Positions 45,760-54,637 are shown, numbered from the stretch's first letter. The stretch: DNA of 64,000 bases from an uncultured Paracoccaceae bacterium (GCA_913041145.1 CAJWHE010000005.1:1-64000); one strand, 5' to 3'. Numbers and translations are program-made. The notes: generated from the letters alone by a model not told the origin.

Positions 45760-46254
45760 ATGGCTGATGAAATTAAAACACTAAATGATTTGGGCGAGGC
45801 GGCATCTGCTTTACCAGTGGTTGCAGAAGAAGTTGTTACCATAGAGCGTGTCGCAGTGCGAGATAACTTAGGTCGTGCATATGCTACAGGAAAAAGAAAA
45901 GATGCTGTAGCTAGAGTTTGGATAAAGCCTGGCTCTGGAAAAGTTGTAGTAAATGGTAAGGAAATGATTAGTTATTTTGCTAGACCTGTTCTGCAAATGA
46001 TTCTTAGGCAACCATTTACCGTTGCTGGAGTTGAGGGACAATTTGATGTCACTGCAACTGTTAAAGGTGGTGGATTGTCTGGTCAAGCTGGAGCAGTTAA
46101 GCATGGTATTTCAAAGGCATTGCAACTTTATGATCCTGCTCTAAGGGGGGCCTTAAAAGTGGCAGGCTTCCTGACAAGAGATAGTCGAGTTGTTGAACGT
46201 AAGAAATATGGAAAAGCAAAAGCCCGGAAGAGCTTTCAGTTCTCAAAGCGTTAA
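45760..46254 (+). CDS. rpsI: 30S ribosomal protein S9
   Basis: A 164-residue ribosomal protein with an N-terminal extension of about 40 residues found in alphaproteobacteria, followed by [34 protein letters not shown] and the C-terminal basic tail [16 protein letters not shown]. Two bases separate it from rplM, and a terminator follows. Acts in the small subunit near the P site. Confidence 0.97.
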   Translation: MADEIKTLNDLGEAASALPVVAEEVVTIERVAVRDNLGRAYATGKRKDAVARVWIKPGSGKVVVNGKEMISYFARPVLQMILRQPFTVAGVEGQFDVTATVKGGGLSGQAGAVKHGISKALQLYDPALRGALKVAGFLTRDSRVVERKKYGKAKARKSFQFSKR

Positions 46255-46280
46255 TACTAGATTTAAAATTTATACAATTA

Positions 46281-46316
46281 AAACAAGTGCTCATTCATTT
46301 AAGTGCTTGTTTTTTT
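46281..46316 (+). terminator. Intrinsic terminator after rplM-rpsI
   Basis: AAACAAG (46281-46287) pairs with CTTGTTT (46306-46312), extended inward by two wobble and two normal pairs around a 10-base loop, followed by a run of T to 46316. About 25 bases after the rpsI stop. Confidence 0.7.
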
Positions 46317-46532
46317 ATGTTCATAATACGTTGCTTTTTATTTGGTTTATTATAAGAGATTGAGTGTATTACGTTAAAACAGAGATTACGGTCCCTGAAG
46401 CGTTAAAATTATACAGTACTTTAAGTTAATTTAATCTTAAAAAAATAGTTTGCTATTTAAAAACATGCTACTTTTCTAGAAGTACCTTTTTTTAAACGCC
46501 TTTATGCTCGTAATGAGTATCTTTGTGCTAAA

Positions 46533-47252
46533 TTAATTCATCTCAGCCTTATGAGCCTCGACTAATTCCGCCATTGAGTTGAAAACCATGTCATAAGACG
46601 GCATTGGGCCAGGATTCATTGTTGCGCCAAACCCCTCTTGGTCATGCCTCCGGTAAATCCAACAATTTGAAAGCCCGCATTGATTGGCCGGTGCATGATC
46701 ATGAAACATGCTCTCAGCAGTGTGAAGGATCTCTGTTTTTGATACCCCAAGGCGTTCAAGGTTTTCAATCATGTAGTCAAAATTAACTTGGGAGGGTTTG
46801 TATGAACCAATATCTTCAGCAGTATAAACAGCATCAAAAACTACATTTAATTTCTTATTTGAATGTACAAAACTTGTGTTGTCGATATTTGAGAGAACAA
46901 CTAGTGCAAAATGTTGTTTTAGGTATTGAAGAGCTTCGATGCTGTCTTTGAAAGCAGGCCAGTCTTTAACTGAAGCTCCATAAGTCAAACAGTCACTCCA
47001 AGACACCACAACACCCCATTCTTCAGCTAGACGCTTATACACGACTGCAAGAGTATCGCTATATACCTTTGTGGGAGTATATAGTTGGGTTGTTGACTCG
47101 TAATGCGCATGAGCTTCAAGTATTTCATTCCGAGTAATTCTTCGGCTCATCTTGTCAGTTAGGGTTTTGAGTCCATTAACCATGCCTGTTTCCCAGTCAA
47201 TAAGAGTTCCATAAACATCAAATGTTAGCACTTTGAAGTCAGTTAATTTCAT
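46533..47252 (-). CDS. Haloacid dehalogenase type II (HAD superfamily)
   Basis: A 239-residue hydrolase. The nucleophile Asp12 lies in TFDVYGTLIDWE, motif II is in LVVLSNID, motif III in the SYKPSQVNFDYM region, and motif IV near MFHDHAPANQCGLSNCWIYR. Type II dehalogenases hydrolyse short 2-haloacids such as L-2-chloropropionate; many homologues have other small substrates. It is on the same strand as the methanethiol oxidase group but 390 bases downstream of DUF2182, so it is likely a separate unit. Confidence 0.88.
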   Translation of the reverse strand: MKLTDFKVLTFDVYGTLIDWETGMVNGLKTLTDKMSRRITRNEILEAHAHYESTTQLYTPTKVYSDTLAVVYKRLAEEWGVVVSWSDCLTYGASVKDWPAFKDSIEALQYLKQHFALVVLSNIDNTSFVHSNKKLNVVFDAVYTAEDIGSYKPSQVNFDYMIENLERLGVSKTEILHTAESMFHDHAPANQCGLSNCWIYRRHDQEGFGATMNPGPMPSYDMVFNSMAELVEAHKAEMN

Positions 47253-47642
47253 TTTTGTTCCTCTTTTTTAAATATGTTATTTACTAGAGCGCTTGCTTTT
47301 ACTGAGAGTGGAGATAGGGTGTTATACGATTTTTATTTCTTAAAATGAAAATAGCAAGCTTTGTAGGTCTTACCAAGTATTCGTACCTCTTATTTTACTT
47401 TAAAAATATTGTTGATTTTGCTTCCAAAGCCAAAGGTTTTATCGGCTCTAAACCCTAATTTTCGATCTAGAATAATATCTGCTGCTACGTATGTTGAAAA
47501 AGAAAAGGCTAATGTTAATGAAATAAATAATAAATTAACATTTAGTTTTTTAGATAGGTTGAAGATTGGATAACTTAAGTACACTTAATAATCCATTTTG
47601 TTAAAATTTGTTATTTTCAATTTTGTTTTGTCACATGTTTTC
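47253..47642. other. Intergenic region between HAD hydrolase and DUF2182 gene
   Basis: About 390 bases, AT-rich. The only possible gene is the small ORF listed separately at 47390-47584 on the minus strand. No terminator is evident after DUF2182. Confidence 0.35.
47390..47584 (-). CDS. Possible small exported protein
   Basis: A 64-residue ORF with a GTG start and no clear ribosome site. Residues about 13-34 resemble a signal peptide (hydrophobic, ending TYVAA-D), followed by DRKLGFRADKTFGFGSK. This looks protein-like, but I recognise no family and the start is weak. It may be a chance ORF in AT-rich DNA. Confidence 0.3.
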   Translation of the reverse strand: MYLSYPIFNLSKKLNVNLLFISLTLAFSFSTYVAADIILDRKLGFRADKTFGFGSKINNIFKVK

Positions 47643-48479
47643 TTAGGTAATACTATTTATAATAGGTATTAAAAATAAAAAACTTAAAATATAAAGTACA
47701 ATTGATGAAGCGATGGTCGCAGGGCCTTTATGTCCAGAGGTAGTTTCCGCAAGCATAACAATAAGTAAGAAGGCAGTTGCGAGAATATTCATTAACCCAA
47801 ACGCAAACATAGTCATCATCAAAGGGAAGCAACATTTTAAACTTGTTTTCCCAAAGCTGAACCCAGACCTAGCAATTTTAGTGCCACAACAAAGTTTTAA
47901 GTCCGTCTCACTTTTTAAATCTTTTAATTTTTTAAGATTTTTTACTTTGTGATTAGATAATTGATAGGTTGCGACTAGAGCGAGAAGGAGTGCAGCAATA
48001 AACTTGTTTGACAGAACCATATGTCCATCAAGCGTTCCAGTAGATCTGAGGGCCCATTGAAAGAAAACCATAACTATGCAAAAAATTAGCCATACCAAAA
48101 TAAACCCAAAGATAAATCTTAATGTATTTGTATTGTTTAAAGACCTTTTCTTTAAAACAGCGAAAATGCAGGGAAGCATCATAGCAAAAATCATAGCTAC
48201 CCACATACTGAAAGCTTTGAAAAAATCCCAAACTTTCCATAATAATTCTGTAGTAGTGCAAAAGTTTAAAGAGGATTCAAAGCTAAATGGATCATTAAAG
48301 AGAAGAAAGTTTATAAAAGAGAAAATCTCCATCCCTGGACCTGCATCCGCAAAATTACTCAATGAATTAATTGAAACAACTTGAACAATTGAGTATAGCC
48401 AACCTATGCTGATCAAAAAAAATATAAACAACAATGAAATATTATTGTCAGATTTTAATCTGTCAGTTCTTAACGTCAA
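47643..48479 (-). CDS. DUF2182 metal-binding-type membrane protein linked to methanethiol oxidase
   Basis: A 278-residue protein with about six membrane helices. DUF2182 features are visible: W93xxM96xxAMMLP103, a region with a conserved Cys pair LCCGT and the segment LKCCFPLMMTMFAFGLMN near the C terminus. DUF2182 proteins are predicted metal-binding integral membrane proteins of unknown function. The start is TTG inside the ferredoxin stop (TTGA, 48476-48479). It follows the methanethiol oxidase and ferredoxin genes on the same strand. Methanethiol oxidases of this family need copper, and in Hyphomicrobium the gene lies beside SCO1/SenC- and MauG-type genes; DUF2182 could do a similar job here, which is inference. 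Confidence 0.85.
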   Translation of the reverse strand: MTLRTDRLKSDNNISLLFIFFLISIGWLYSIVQVVSINSLSNFADAGPGMEIFSFINFLLFNDPFSFESSLNFCTTTELLWKVWDFFKAFSMWVAMIFAMMLPCIFAVLKKRSLNNTNTLRFIFGFILVWLIFCIVMVFFQWALRSTGTLDGHMVLSNKFIAALLLALVATYQLSNHKVKNLKKLKDLKSETDLKLCCGTKIARSGFSFGKTSLKCCFPLMMTMFAFGLMNILATAFLLIVMLAETTSGHKGPATIASSIVLYILSFLFLIPIINSIT

Positions 48480-48835
48480 CGTGCTTTACCCTTTTCGATT
48501 AATTCCTGAGCATTTGGCATAGAAAATGGATTAACATATAATTTATCGTGAGATTCCACTCCGACATCAAAGACACAATCTTCTTGGGGTCTGGCTACAC
48601 ATAATAACACGTACCCCTCTTTTGATTGACGTTTATTTAGAGCAGTGCCTTTTGGTTGTTTTACTCTGCCTGATATCATTTTAGCGGCACATGTTATACA
48701 ACCCCCGTAGCGACAGGCTATTGGTAGCACGTAGCCACCTTTTTCGACAGCATCTATTACAGGTGTGTCCTGTTCAACAAAGAAGACTTTATTTCCCCTG
48801 TTGCGAAAAACCACTTTGAAAACTTTTTTAGGCAT
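48476..48835 (-). CDS. Plant-type [2Fe-2S] ferredoxin linked to methanethiol oxidase
   Basis: A 119-residue ferredoxin. Cluster ligands are Cys41, Cys46, Cys49 (ACRYGGCITC) and Cys79 (VLLC). It has no signal peptide, so it is cytoplasmic, and a C-terminal extension of about 30 residues. It transfers single electrons; its partner is unknown. It begins 39 bases after the methanethiol oxidase gene, across a strong hairpin, and overlaps DUF2182 by four bases. It may accept or donate electrons in methanethiol oxidation or in maturation of the enzyme. I see no ribosome binding site. Confidence 0.9.
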   Translation of the reverse strand: MPKKVFKVVFRNRGNKVFFVEQDTPVIDAVEKGGYVLPIACRYGGCITCAAKMISGRVKQPKGTALNKRQSKEGYVLLCVARPQEDCVFDVGVESHDKLYVNPFSMPNAQELIEKGKAR

Positions 48836-48844
48836 ATTTAGAAT

Positions 48845-48871
48845 AGAAGGGGGGCATAAATCCCCCCTTCT
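48845..48871. promoter_or_regulatory. Strong hairpin between methanethiol oxidase and ferredoxin genes
   Basis: A perfect 10-base-pair stem, mostly G-C (48845-48854 with 48862-48871), with a 7-base loop. On the minus strand it begins just after the methanethiol oxidase stop and ends about 9 bases before the ferredoxin ATG. A T-run (48871-48875) occurs only in the + direction, so for the minus-strand genes it looks like an intercistronic stabiliser or partial terminator. Confidence 0.65.
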
Positions 48872-48873
48872 TT

Positions 48874-50241
48874 TTAAACCCAGATGTCAGATGAGCAGTC
48901 ACCGCCCGGATATCGAGTTTCATGCGCTCGAGCTGGCCCATTTGGCTCTTTACCAAAGTCTATCATAAAGTCTTCACGTATTTTCATGCCACCATTTTCA
49001 GGGTCACAATCAACGATAAGCATCATACCGCCATTCTCTTTCATGCCTGGATAAAATTGGTTATCCCATGTAGAGAAAAGTGATGTAGTTACAAATAGGC
49101 GTTTACCATCTAGTGAAAGTTGTATCATTTGTGGGGCGCCATCCACTGCTCGACCATTTACTTCGTCGGCTTTTCCGAGCATTCCCCCTAACCAAACTTG
49201 ACCAGTAAGTTTAGGATTTGAAGGATCTGATATATCATATTGACGAAGATCTCCGTGTAACCAATTTGAGAAATATAGATACTTATCATCCATAGAAACG
49301 AGAATATCAGTGATTAGTCCAGGCATTGGAACTGGTAAAATCCCATTATCAATTGATTCAACGTCTATTACTTTTTCAATTTGGAGCTCTCCAGCATCGT
49401 CTTTGTACCAATGAAAGATATTTGAGCTCAATGTTGCACCAACAAATCCATGGGTTGAGTCCGGGTTGTGGAGAAAGCGAGCCTCAAGGGGGATCATGCC
49501 TTCTTCACCTAAATCAATTGATTTTTCAATTGACTTGTTTTTGAAGTCCCAGAAATGAATATGTCTTCCATAATTTCCTTTTCCAACATCTTCTAAGTCA
49601 AAACCCGGCATAAACGTGTTCGGTGCTGCCCATTCCGTCGAAATCATCATATTGTGGCGGGGCTGATACCAAAAATCGTAGCTAAAATTCATGCCTGTGG
49701 TGTCAGTCTCCCAACGCCCCATAATCTCAAAATCCTTATTTAAATGTAAATAACCCCCTGGAGCATTACCATCTGCATCTCCAAGCATTGAAACTATAAT
49801 GTCTGCTCCCAGGCAGTGAACGGTATGTGGAGCTGAGAGATTAGTTTTAGCTTTTATTTCTTCTCCATCTACTGTCTTGTAAAGAGTGGGTGCTCGTGGG
49901 TCTGTAGCAGTATCTACTATATAAAAATTTGACGTCCTAACACCGGGTATAATTAAGTATTTACGTTCCATATCACCATCGCTATTGCATGATGAACATG
50001 CGTTCCATCCCATGTGATGGAGCTCATCGCCAGCACTTCCCATTTCTGTACGATGAATTACTTCTCCATAAGTCGAGCTCGTTTCATCGACATCTACAGT
50101 AGCTAGGTAATCGGGTTTTTCGATTCCTGTACCAGTGTAAATACAAATAGTGTAAACAACTTTCTCTCGTGGAGCTTTAATAGCATCCTGTGGCGATGCG
50201 TAACCGGGGCCCGCACAACAAACTTCATTTTCTGTAGACAT
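48874..50241 (-). CDS. mtoX: Methanethiol oxidase, SELENBP1/SBP56 family
   Basis: A 455-residue protein that matches the selenium-binding protein family along its full length. Conserved segments include ELHHMGWNACSSC (His75-His76 and Cys82, Cys85), the FWYQPRHNMMISTEW block, GFVGATLSSNIF, DKYLYFSNWLHGDLRQYDISD and the C-terminal RYPGGDCSSDIW. Human SELENBP1 and bacterial MtoX of this family oxidise methanethiol to formaldehyde, H2S and H2O2. There is no signal peptide (it starts MSTENEVCCAGPGY), so this version is cytoplasmic like the human protein. GGGAGAG lies before the ATG. Formaldehyde and sulfide-handling genes are divergently encoded next door, which strongly supports the assignment. 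Confidence 0.92.
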   Translation of the reverse strand: MSTENEVCCAGPGYASPQDAIKAPREKVVYTICIYTGTGIEKPDYLATVDVDETSSTYGEVIHRTEMGSAGDELHHMGWNACSSCNSDGDMERKYLIIPGVRTSNFYIVDTATDPRAPTLYKTVDGEEIKAKTNLSAPHTVHCLGADIIVSMLGDADGNAPGGYLHLNKDFEIMGRWETDTTGMNFSYDFWYQPRHNMMISTEWAAPNTFMPGFDLEDVGKGNYGRHIHFWDFKNKSIEKSIDLGEEGMIPLEARFLHNPDSTHGFVGATLSSNIFHWYKDDAGELQIEKVIDVESIDNGILPVPMPGLITDILVSMDDKYLYFSNWLHGDLRQYDISDPSNPKLTGQVWLGGMLGKADEVNGRAVDGAPQMIQLSLDGKRLFVTTSLFSTWDNQFYPGMKENGGMMLIVDCDPENGGMKIREDFMIDFGKEPNGPARAHETRYPGGDCSSDIWV

Positions 50242-50461
50242 TTTTCTCTCCCTATAAATACAGAACTAACTTTGACGTGTATTAATCTCAGTACAAACGA
50301 TTAAAATATAAAGTATAGATAAAATTATATTAATCCATGTTTAATTAAATAGAATGTATTTATAGTTTTGAGAATTATTTTGTGAACATCAGACTAGATT
50401 ATCTTGCCATTTATTAGAAGTGGTGTTTAAGTTTATCGATTATCAGTTTGGGAGATTAGTA
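50242..50461. promoter_or_regulatory. Divergent control region of the methanethiol/formaldehyde genes
   Basis: About 220 very AT-rich bases separate the methanethiol oxidase start (minus) from the formaldehyde dehydrogenase start (plus). Both promoters must lie here, allowing joint control of the two arms. No operator or promoter pattern is convincing. No regulator gene is adjacent. Confidence 0.5.
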
Positions 50462-51574
50462 ATGAGAACTCGTGCAGCGGTAGCTTTGGAAGCAGGTAAA
50501 CCTCTTGAAGTCATGGAGGTAAATCTTGAAGGGCCAAAGTATGGTGAGGTTTTAGTAGAAATAAAAGCTACTGGGATATGTCATACAGATGAATTTACTC
50601 TATCTGGCGCAGATCCAGAAGGTCTTTTTCCTGCAATACTCGGACATGAAGGAGCTGGTGTTGTTGTAGAGGTTGGCCCTGGGGTTAAATCCCTTGAGGT
50701 GGGTGATCACGTTATTCCCCTTTATACCGCGGAATGTCGTGAGTGCGAATATTGTCTAAATCCAAAGACAAATTTGTGCCAAGCAATTCGAACCACTCAA
50801 GGGCAAGGTGTTATGCCAGACGGAACCAGCAGGTTTACTATGTTGAATGGAACACCAATATTACACTATATGGGGTGTTCTACATTTTCCAATCATACAG
50901 TGCTACCAGAAATTGCGTTGGCTAAGGTTAGAAAAGACGCTCCATTTGATAAAATTTGTTATATTGGGTGCGGTGTTACTACAGGTATAGGAGCAGTTAT
51001 AAATACTGCAAAAGTAGAAATTGGTTCTACATCAATTGTTTTTGGACTTGGTGGAATTGGACTTAACGTGGTTCAAGGACTAAGACTTGCAGGTGCTGAT
51101 CAAATTGTTGGTGTTGATATAAACGATAGTAAAGTTGATATGGCTTCGCAGTTTGGTATGACTGATTTTGTTAACCCCTCAAAAGTTGATGGTGACCTAG
51201 TGGCACATCTTGTTGAATTAACTAATGGCGGTGGGGATTATACTTTTGATGCTACCGGTAACGTTAGCGTGATGCGTACTGCTTTAGAAAGTGCTCATAA
51301 AGGTTGGGGCGAAAGTGTTATAATCGGAGTTGCGCCAGCTGGAGCAGAAATTTCAACTAGACCTTTTCAGCTTGTTACGGGAAGGGTATGGCGTGGAACT
51401 GCCTTTGGTGGTGCTAGAGGAAGGACAGATGTCCCAAAAATTGTTGACTGGTATATGGATGGGAAAATTGAAATTGACCCTATGATTACGCATAAGCTAT
51501 CTCTTGATGATATCAATAAAGGTTTTGATCTAATGCATGAAGGAAAATCAATTCGTGCTGTGGTGGAGTATTAA
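50462..51574 (+). CDS. frmA: S-(hydroxymethyl)glutathione dehydrogenase (class III alcohol dehydrogenase)
   Basis: A 370-residue zinc- and NAD-dependent enzyme oxidising the glutathione-formaldehyde adduct to S-formylglutathione. Catalytic zinc ligands are Cys40 (GICHTDE) and His62 (GHEGAG); the structural zinc site is the [15 protein letters not shown] cluster; the nucleotide motif GLGGIGL follows. The ATG at 50462 is chosen since GGGAGA lies upstream and the family begins at MRTRAAVA; an earlier in-frame start at 50420 is unlikely. It is the first gene of a four-gene run on this strand with persulfide dioxygenase, formylglutathione hydrolase and SQR. Confidence 0.96.
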   Translation: MRTRAAVALEAGKPLEVMEVNLEGPKYGEVLVEIKATGICHTDEFTLSGADPEGLFPAILGHEGAGVVVEVGPGVKSLEVGDHVIPLYTAECRECEYCLNPKTNLCQAIRTTQGQGVMPDGTSRFTMLNGTPILHYMGCSTFSNHTVLPEIALAKVRKDAPFDKICYIGCGVTTGIGAVINTAKVEIGSTSIVFGLGGIGLNVVQGLRLAGADQIVGVDINDSKVDMASQFGMTDFVNPSKVDGDLVAHLVELTNGGGDYTFDATGNVSVMRTALESAHKGWGESVIIGVAPAGAEISTRPFQLVTGRVWRGTAFGGARGRTDVPKIVDWYMDGKIEIDPMITHKLSLDDINKGFDLMHEGKSIRAVVEY

Positions 51575-52450
51575 TTGGTGGAATCGTCTCTAGCAGAGAT
51601 TTACAGTTACTTTGATGAGAAAACGAATGCGGCTTGCTACATCGTAAAAGATCCAACCTCTACTTCGTGTGCTGTGATTGACTCAATACTTGACTTTGAT
51701 CTTTCAGCAGGAAAAATTACGACTGAACATGCAGATATGATAATAAGCGAAATACAATCTAAGGGATTGAATCTTGAGTGGATTATCGAAACCCATGTTC
51801 ACGCAGATCACTTATCAGCTGCCCCTTATCTCGCGAGTGAGTTAGGGGGAAAAATTGCCATTGGATCTAACATTGATGCCGTTCAGAAAGTGTTTGGAAA
51901 AATTTTTAATGCTGGCACAGAATTTCAAATGGATGGAAGTCAATTTGATCGGTTGTTCGAGGACGGTGACGAATTTCACATTGGTAATTTATCTGTACAG
52001 GTGATGCATACCCCGGGCCATACCCCCGCATGTGTTACATATGTAGTTGGAGACGCTGCCTTTATCGGTGACACATTGTTTATGCCCGATTTTGGGACTG
52101 CTAGAGCTGATTTTCCTGGAGGTTCTGCAACTGAGTTATATAATTCTATCTTGAAAATCTTATCTCTTCCTGAGGAAACACGTTTATTTCTTTGTCATGA
52201 CTATAAGGCACCTGGTAGAGACTGTTTTGCTTGGGAAACTACTGTGAAAGTTCAAAAAGAGAGCAACGTGCATATTGGTGGAAAAAAGACTAAGGAAGAG
52301 TTTATTGAGTTTAGAGTGAAACGAGATTCTCAGCTTTCCATGCCAAAGCTTATAATTCCATCTATTCAAACAAATATGCGAGCAGGTAATTTACCTGAAC
52401 CAGAGGACAATGGGACTCAATATTTAAAGATTCCAATAAATAAATTATAA
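51575..52450 (+). CDS. ETHE1/Blh-type persulfide dioxygenase (MBL fold)
   Basis: A 291-residue metallo-beta-lactamase-fold protein. Iron ligands and neighbours are visible: HVHADH (His74, His76, Asp78, His79), His149 in HTPGHTP, Asp166 in FIGDTLF, and His208 in LFLCHDY. It also has PDFGTARADFPGG. This fits the ETHE1/Blh persulfide dioxygenases, which oxidise glutathione persulfide to sulfite. The insert KVFGKIFNAGTEFQMDGSQFDRLFEDGD is typical of the bacterial Blh branch. It lies immediately after frmA (no gap), with a TTG start or GTG at 51578; it would consume persulfide made by the SQR. Confidence 0.9.
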   Translation: MVESSLAEIYSYFDEKTNAACYIVKDPTSTSCAVIDSILDFDLSAGKITTEHADMIISEIQSKGLNLEWIIETHVHADHLSAAPYLASELGGKIAIGSNIDAVQKVFGKIFNAGTEFQMDGSQFDRLFEDGDEFHIGNLSVQVMHTPGHTPACVTYVVGDAAFIGDTLFMPDFGTARADFPGGSATELYNSILKILSLPEETRLFLCHDYKAPGRDCFAWETTVKVQKESNVHIGGKKTKEEFIEFRVKRDSQLSMPKLIIPSIQTNMRAGNLPEPEDNGTQYLKIPINKL

Positions 52451-52475
52451 AATTAGTTTTTTGAGTGAGGTTTTA

Positions 52476-53300
52476 GTGGAAATTATTTCTGAAAATTTAT
52501 GTTTTGGTGGGATTCAGGGTGTGTATAAGCATGCGTCATCAGCTTGCAGTTGTGATATGACATTTGGTGTATTTCTTCCACCACAAGCTAAATTGGGTAA
52601 TGTTCCAGTAATTTGGTTTCTTTCAGGACTTACGTGTACTCATGAAAATGCCATGGTTAAAGCTGGAGCTCAGGGATGGGCAGCCAAGCACGGGGTAGCA
52701 ATAGTATTCCCAGATACTTCCCCAAGAGGAGACCAAGTTGCCGATGATGAAGCGTACGATTTGGGGCAGGGTGCCGGGTTCTATGTTGATGCAACTGAAA
52801 AACCGTGGTCACCAAATTACAATATGTGGACTTATATAAGTGAGGAATTACAGGGGTTAGTTATAAGTGAGTTTTCTGTAAATGATCAAAAACAAGGGAT
52901 TATGGGTCATTCAATGGGAGGGCACGGAGCGTTAACTCTGGCGTTTAGTTTGCCCAAATTGTTTAGATCAGTTTCAGCATTTTCTCCAATTTGTAATCCA
53001 ACAAAATCTGATTGGGGTAAGAAACAGTTTACTGCATATCTTGGATCTAATGAAGACCTTTGGCGGGCCCATGATGCAACTATTCTTATGGAAGAGAAGG
53101 GCTTTGATAACCGTGTTTTAATTGACCAGGGTAAGGCAGATAACTTTAATGATTTGCTTATGCTTAATTCAATGGAATCTGTGATTTCATCTCGAAAACA
53201 GGTTGCATCATTACGTGTTCATGATGGTTATGATCACAGTTACTTTTTTATTCAAAGCTTTATGGAAGATCATATTCGACACCATATTGAGTTGCTTTAA
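52476..53300 (+). CDS. fghA: S-formylglutathione hydrolase
   Basis: A 274-residue serine hydrolase releasing formate and glutathione. The catalytic triad is Ser146 (GHSMGG), an Asp near residue 222 (IDQGKADNF) and His254 (YDHSYFF). FGGIQGVYKHAS at the N terminus is diagnostic. The GTG at 52476 is chosen because GAGG lies five bases upstream and this gives the usual family start; the in-frame TTG at 52461 is unlikely. It follows the dioxygenase by 25 bases. Formate would need a formate dehydrogenase, which is not in the window. Confidence 0.95.
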   Translation: MEIISENLCFGGIQGVYKHASSACSCDMTFGVFLPPQAKLGNVPVIWFLSGLTCTHENAMVKAGAQGWAAKHGVAIVFPDTSPRGDQVADDEAYDLGQGAGFYVDATEKPWSPNYNMWTYISEELQGLVISEFSVNDQKQGIMGHSMGGHGALTLAFSLPKLFRSVSAFSPICNPTKSDWGKKQFTAYLGSNEDLWRAHDATILMEEKGFDNRVLIDQGKADNFNDLLMLNSMESVISSRKQVASLRVHDGYDHSYFFIQSFMEDHIRHHIELL

Positions 53301-53418
53301 TTGCTTAAAACCTAAATATAGGTTAAATTAATTATATCTATAAAGGTTTTTATTTTCGTTTGTAAAGAGTTCGCTAGAGGTAAAAGCTCGCAGGAGTGAA
53401 TTTTACGGGGGATACAAG

Positions 53419-54627
53419 ATGACCAAAATCCATGAAGTACTTATTGTTGGTGGAGGGGCCTCAGGGCTTGCAACAGCTTCTAGTTTAAGAAAAAGAAATC
53501 CACAGTTAGATATAACAGTTATAGAACCAGCAGAAAAACATTATTATCAGCCTGGTTGGACTATGGTTGGTGCAGGTGTTTTTAGTAAAGAACAAACCGA
53601 AAGAACAATGGACTCTGTTTGGCCAAGTGGGATTAAAAGAATAAAAAGTAAAGTTGTTACATTTGAACCTGATAATTCATTAGTGACGATAACCTCTGGT
53701 GAAAAAATTTCGTATAAAACTCTTGTGGTTGCAGCGGGACTTAAGCTGGACTGGGAAGCAGTTGAGGGTCTAGAAGAAAGCCTTGGGTCGAACGGTGTTA
53801 CCTCAAACTATCGTTACGACTTGGCACCATACACTTGGGAACTTGTTCAAAAGATGTCTGGAAAAAATGCAATCTTTACCCAGCCTCCAATGCCTATCAA
53901 ATGTGCAGGAGCTCCCCAAAAGGCTATGTATCTATCTTGTGATGAATGGTTACGAAAGGGTATTCTTAAAAATTTGAAGGTATCTTTTTGTAATGCAGGA
54001 CCTGTACTGTTTGGATGTGCGGCTTATGTTCCAGGTTTGATGGAGTACATTAATAAGTATTCAATCGATCTTGATTTTGGTCATAATTTAGTAAAGGTGG
54101 ATGGAAATGCTCAAAAGGCTTGGTTTAAGGTAGCAAAAGAGGGTTCAGAGCCTGAAGTAATCGAACGCAGTTTTGATATGTTGCATGTTTGCCCACCTCA
54201 GTGTGCGCCAGATTTTATTAAAAGTAGTCCATTGGCTAATGCCGGTGGTTGGGTGGACGTGGATCCAGCTACACTGCAGCACACAAAATTTAAAAATATA
54301 TTTAGTTTGGGTGATGTGTGTTCTACTTCTAACGCTAAAACTGTTGCTGCAGCACGCAAACAGGCTCCAATAGTTGCCCAAAATGTTATCTCTGTTCTTA
54401 ACGAGAGTACACCGAATATTCAATATGATGGATATGGGTCATGCCCTTTAACTGTTGAAAAGGGTAAAATTATTTTAGCAGAGTTTGGCTATGGTGGGAA
54501 ACTTATGCCTACTTTTAATTGGGATTCGACTAAACCACGTAGATTGGCTTGGTTCCTGAAAAAATCAATCTTACCAACTGTATATTGGAGCTTGATGCTT
54601 AAAGGCAGAGAATGGCTTGCGAAATAA
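53419..54627 (+). CDS. sqr: Type II sulfide:quinone oxidoreductase
   Basis: A 402-residue FAD enzyme. The nucleotide motif VGGGASG is at 10-16. Its redox cysteines match human SQOR: Cys162 in IKCAGAPQKAMYLS and Cys343 in DGYGSCPL. The long similar stretch to the end (ILAEFGY, YWSLMLKG) also matches the human enzyme. It oxidises H2S to a persulfide on a carrier such as glutathione, passing electrons to quinone at the inner membrane. It is separated from fghA by 118 bases and could have its own promoter. Its product feeds the dioxygenase. Confidence 0.94.
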   Translation: MTKIHEVLIVGGGASGLATASSLRKRNPQLDITVIEPAEKHYYQPGWTMVGAGVFSKEQTERTMDSVWPSGIKRIKSKVVTFEPDNSLVTITSGEKISYKTLVVAAGLKLDWEAVEGLEESLGSNGVTSNYRYDLAPYTWELVQKMSGKNAIFTQPPMPIKCAGAPQKAMYLSCDEWLRKGILKNLKVSFCNAGPVLFGCAAYVPGLMEYINKYSIDLDFGHNLVKVDGNAQKAWFKVAKEGSEPEVIERSFDMLHVCPPQCAPDFIKSSPLANAGGWVDVDPATLQHTKFKNIFSLGDVCSTSNAKTVAAARKQAPIVAQNVISVLNESTPNIQYDGYGSCPLTVEKGKIILAEFGYGGKLMPTFNWDSTKPRRLAWFLKKSILPTVYWSLMLKGREWLAK

Positions 54628-54637
54628 CTTCTTAACT

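Noticed and set aside
53783-53977. Small ORF in another frame inside the SQR gene
   Set aside because: It lies fully within a conserved gene and shows no features of its own.
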